From the NCBI RefSeq assembly GCF_002927275.1, contig NZ_PRKW01000003.1, positions 248,001-312,000 on the forward strand: a stretch of DNA of 64,000 bases, given 5' to 3'. Positions 63,031-64,000 of this stretch are shown piece after piece. Below the pieces are notes generated by a model. It made no database searches, was not told where the DNA came from, and worked only from the letters and a program-made list of their open reading frames with translations. How positions within the stretch are numbered: position 1 is the first letter of the stretch; every line of letters starts with the position of its first letter. The DNA is from Arthrobacter pityocampae (GTDB taxonomy: Bacteria; Actinomycetota; Actinomycetes; Actinomycetales; Micrococcaceae). The translations under genes were made by a program, and so were the position numbers.

Positions 63031-64000
63031 TCAGTGCTCGTCGTCGTACGCCTTCATCTCACCCTCGAGCTCCTCGCGCGTGGTGATGCCGAGCTTGCCG
63101 TAGATGCGGTAGAGATGGCCCTCCACCGTCCGCGTGGACAGCACGAGCGTCTCCGCGATGGCGCGGTTCGAGGCCCCGTTCGCAGCGAGCCGCGCGATCT
63201 CGCGTTCCCGGGTCGTCAGATCGTGGGAGCCGCGCGTGTCCCCCTCCTCGTGCGCCACGACTCCCTCGAGCAGGGACTGGCGATGGCGCACGGCCCGCAG
63301 CGCCATCCGCCGCGCCCGGCCGTCGCCCTCCTCCTCGAACAGGCGCATGGCTCGTGCCGAGGCCTCTGCGGCGAGGGGGATCTTCTGGATCTCCTCCGCT
63401 CGATCCGCGACCGCGAGCAGGGCGTTGGCATCGCGGTCCGCCTGCGCGTGGGCGAACCGGGAGAGGACCTGCGCCTCCGCGCCCTCGAACTGATCGGCGA
63501 GCTCGGCGAGGCGCCACGTCCGGGCCGTGTCGCCGAGCACCGCCAGGAGTTCCAGCATGTCCTTCTCGCACGAGCGGAAGGACGCCTCCCGGGCCGCATC
63601 GGCCAGGGCCTCGAGCCCTCCGACGTCCGCGGGGGCGTCGGTCCCACCGGTGCCCGCCGCAGCGAGGAACGCCTGCCCGAGGAGGAGCAGCGGGCGGCTG
63701 CCGATCGAGGCCACGCCCGCGAACTCCTTCTCGAAGACAGCAACCGCTCCGTGGTCCCCCAGCGAGTGCGCGGCCCACGCCGCGACCCCGAGCGCGTAGG
63801 GCAGCAGCATCTCGGAGTCGACCCGCCGGAGGCATGCGAGGGCCGGCTCGAGGAGGGTCAGCGCGGTGCGGAACTTCCCGCGGCGCGCCTCGAGGACGGC
63901 CTCGAGGGCCGCCAGCGGACCGGCGATGTACTCGACGCTCACCACGGGCCGCTGCCGGTACTCCTCGAGGACACCCTGTGCAGCGGTGATCTCGCCCGCA
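63031..64000 (-). CDS. LAL-type LuxR family regulator, fifth copy (5' part outside window)
   Basis: The C-terminal 322 residues of a LuxR regulator of the same type as the four-gene array. The visible part is a helical, Ala/Glu-rich middle ('LLPYALGVAAWAAHSLGD', 'SCEKDMLELLAVLGDTARTW') and the HTH 'ASNRAIAETLVLSTRTVEGHLYRIYGKLGI' with T-R-E-R-E-I-A-R-L just before it. The frame is open to the window edge, so the ATPase domain lies outside. Motifs in the middle ('LPYALGVA.WA', 'SCEKDxLxLLAVL') recur in array member 3 ('LLPYALGVASWG', 'TCEKDLLVLAVL'), suggesting these two share a recent ancestor. Confidence 0.85.
   Translation of the reverse strand, partial: AGEITAAQGVLEEYRQRPVVSVEYIAGPLAALEAVLEARRGKFRTALTLLEPALACLRRVDSEMLLPYALGVAAWAAHSLGDHGAVAVFEKEFAGVASIGSRPLLLLGQAFLAAAGTGGTDAPADVGGLEALADAAREASFRSCEKDMLELLAVLGDTARTWRLAELADQFEGAEAQVLSRFAHAQADRDANALLAVADRAEEIQKIPLAAEASARAMRLFEEEGDGRARRMALRAVRHRQSLLEGVVAHEEGDTRGSHDLTTREREIARLAANGASNRAIAETLVLSTRTVEGHLYRIYGKLGITTREELEGEMKAYDDEH

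Overview
The window is high-GC actinobacterial DNA. Gene content and codon use (GTG starts, strong G/C third positions, SufSU, an Lpd-like quinone dehydrogenase, SCO4848-type and DUF2505 proteins, many LAL-type LuxR regulators) suggest an Arthrobacter-like member of the Micrococcaceae; the genus is an inference. No rRNA, tRNA, CRISPR array or intact transposase was found.

Layout. (1) 1-592: 5' part of a serpin gene, minus strand. (2) 727-6748: a copper-resistance block with a CsoR-like operator, a CPH-type copper ATPase, DUF6153 and DUF305 proteins, a remnant of a BNR-type gene, a SHOCT membrane protein and a Tat-exported multicopper oxidase. (3) 6784-31297: mostly housekeeping genes: DUF5655 and DUF885 proteins, a dicarboxylate/amino-acid symporter, an AMIN-like secreted protein, maf and the biotin-dependent acyl-CoA carboxylase alpha chain, a Ser/Thr kinase with a lipoprotein, an MHS-family transporter, an NAD(P)H-quinone dehydrogenase, a nucleoside-salvage run (PNP, phospho-sugar mutase, DeoC), mfd, nhaA, a sensor histidine kinase and sufU/sufS (sufS extends to 32613). 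(4) 32758-44258: an exopolysaccharide cluster with a polyprenyl-phosphate sugar transferase, TagD-like cytidylyltransferase, two glycosyltransferases, flippase, CDP-alcohol phosphotransferase, Wzz-like co-polymerase, Wzy/ligase-like membrane protein and a secreted beta-helix protein. (5) 44588-55480: four giant LAL-type LuxR regulators in tandem, as two translationally coupled pairs. (6) 55832-60610: UDP-glucose dehydrogenase and the dTDP-L-rhamnose genes rfbA, rfbCD (fused) and rfbB. (7) 60730-61975: pth and rplY. (8) 62259-64000: a VanZ-like protein, a structured non-coding stretch and the 3' part of a fifth LAL regulator.

How it fits together. Regions 4 and 6 supply what a Wzx/Wzy-type surface polymer needs: UDP-glucuronate and dTDP-rhamnose precursors, a priming transferase, glycosyltransferases, flippase, polymerase and chain-length control. 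The TagD-like and CDP-alcohol enzymes hint at an alditol-phosphate decoration. The regulator array sits exactly between the two biosynthetic arms, and short sequence blocks are shared by the intergenic regions at its two ends, so a regulator-plus-polysaccharide module is the most interesting hypothesis here. The housekeeping genes mfd, sufSU, pth and rplY that flank it share one orientation, consistent with the polymer/regulator block being an insertion into a conserved backbone.
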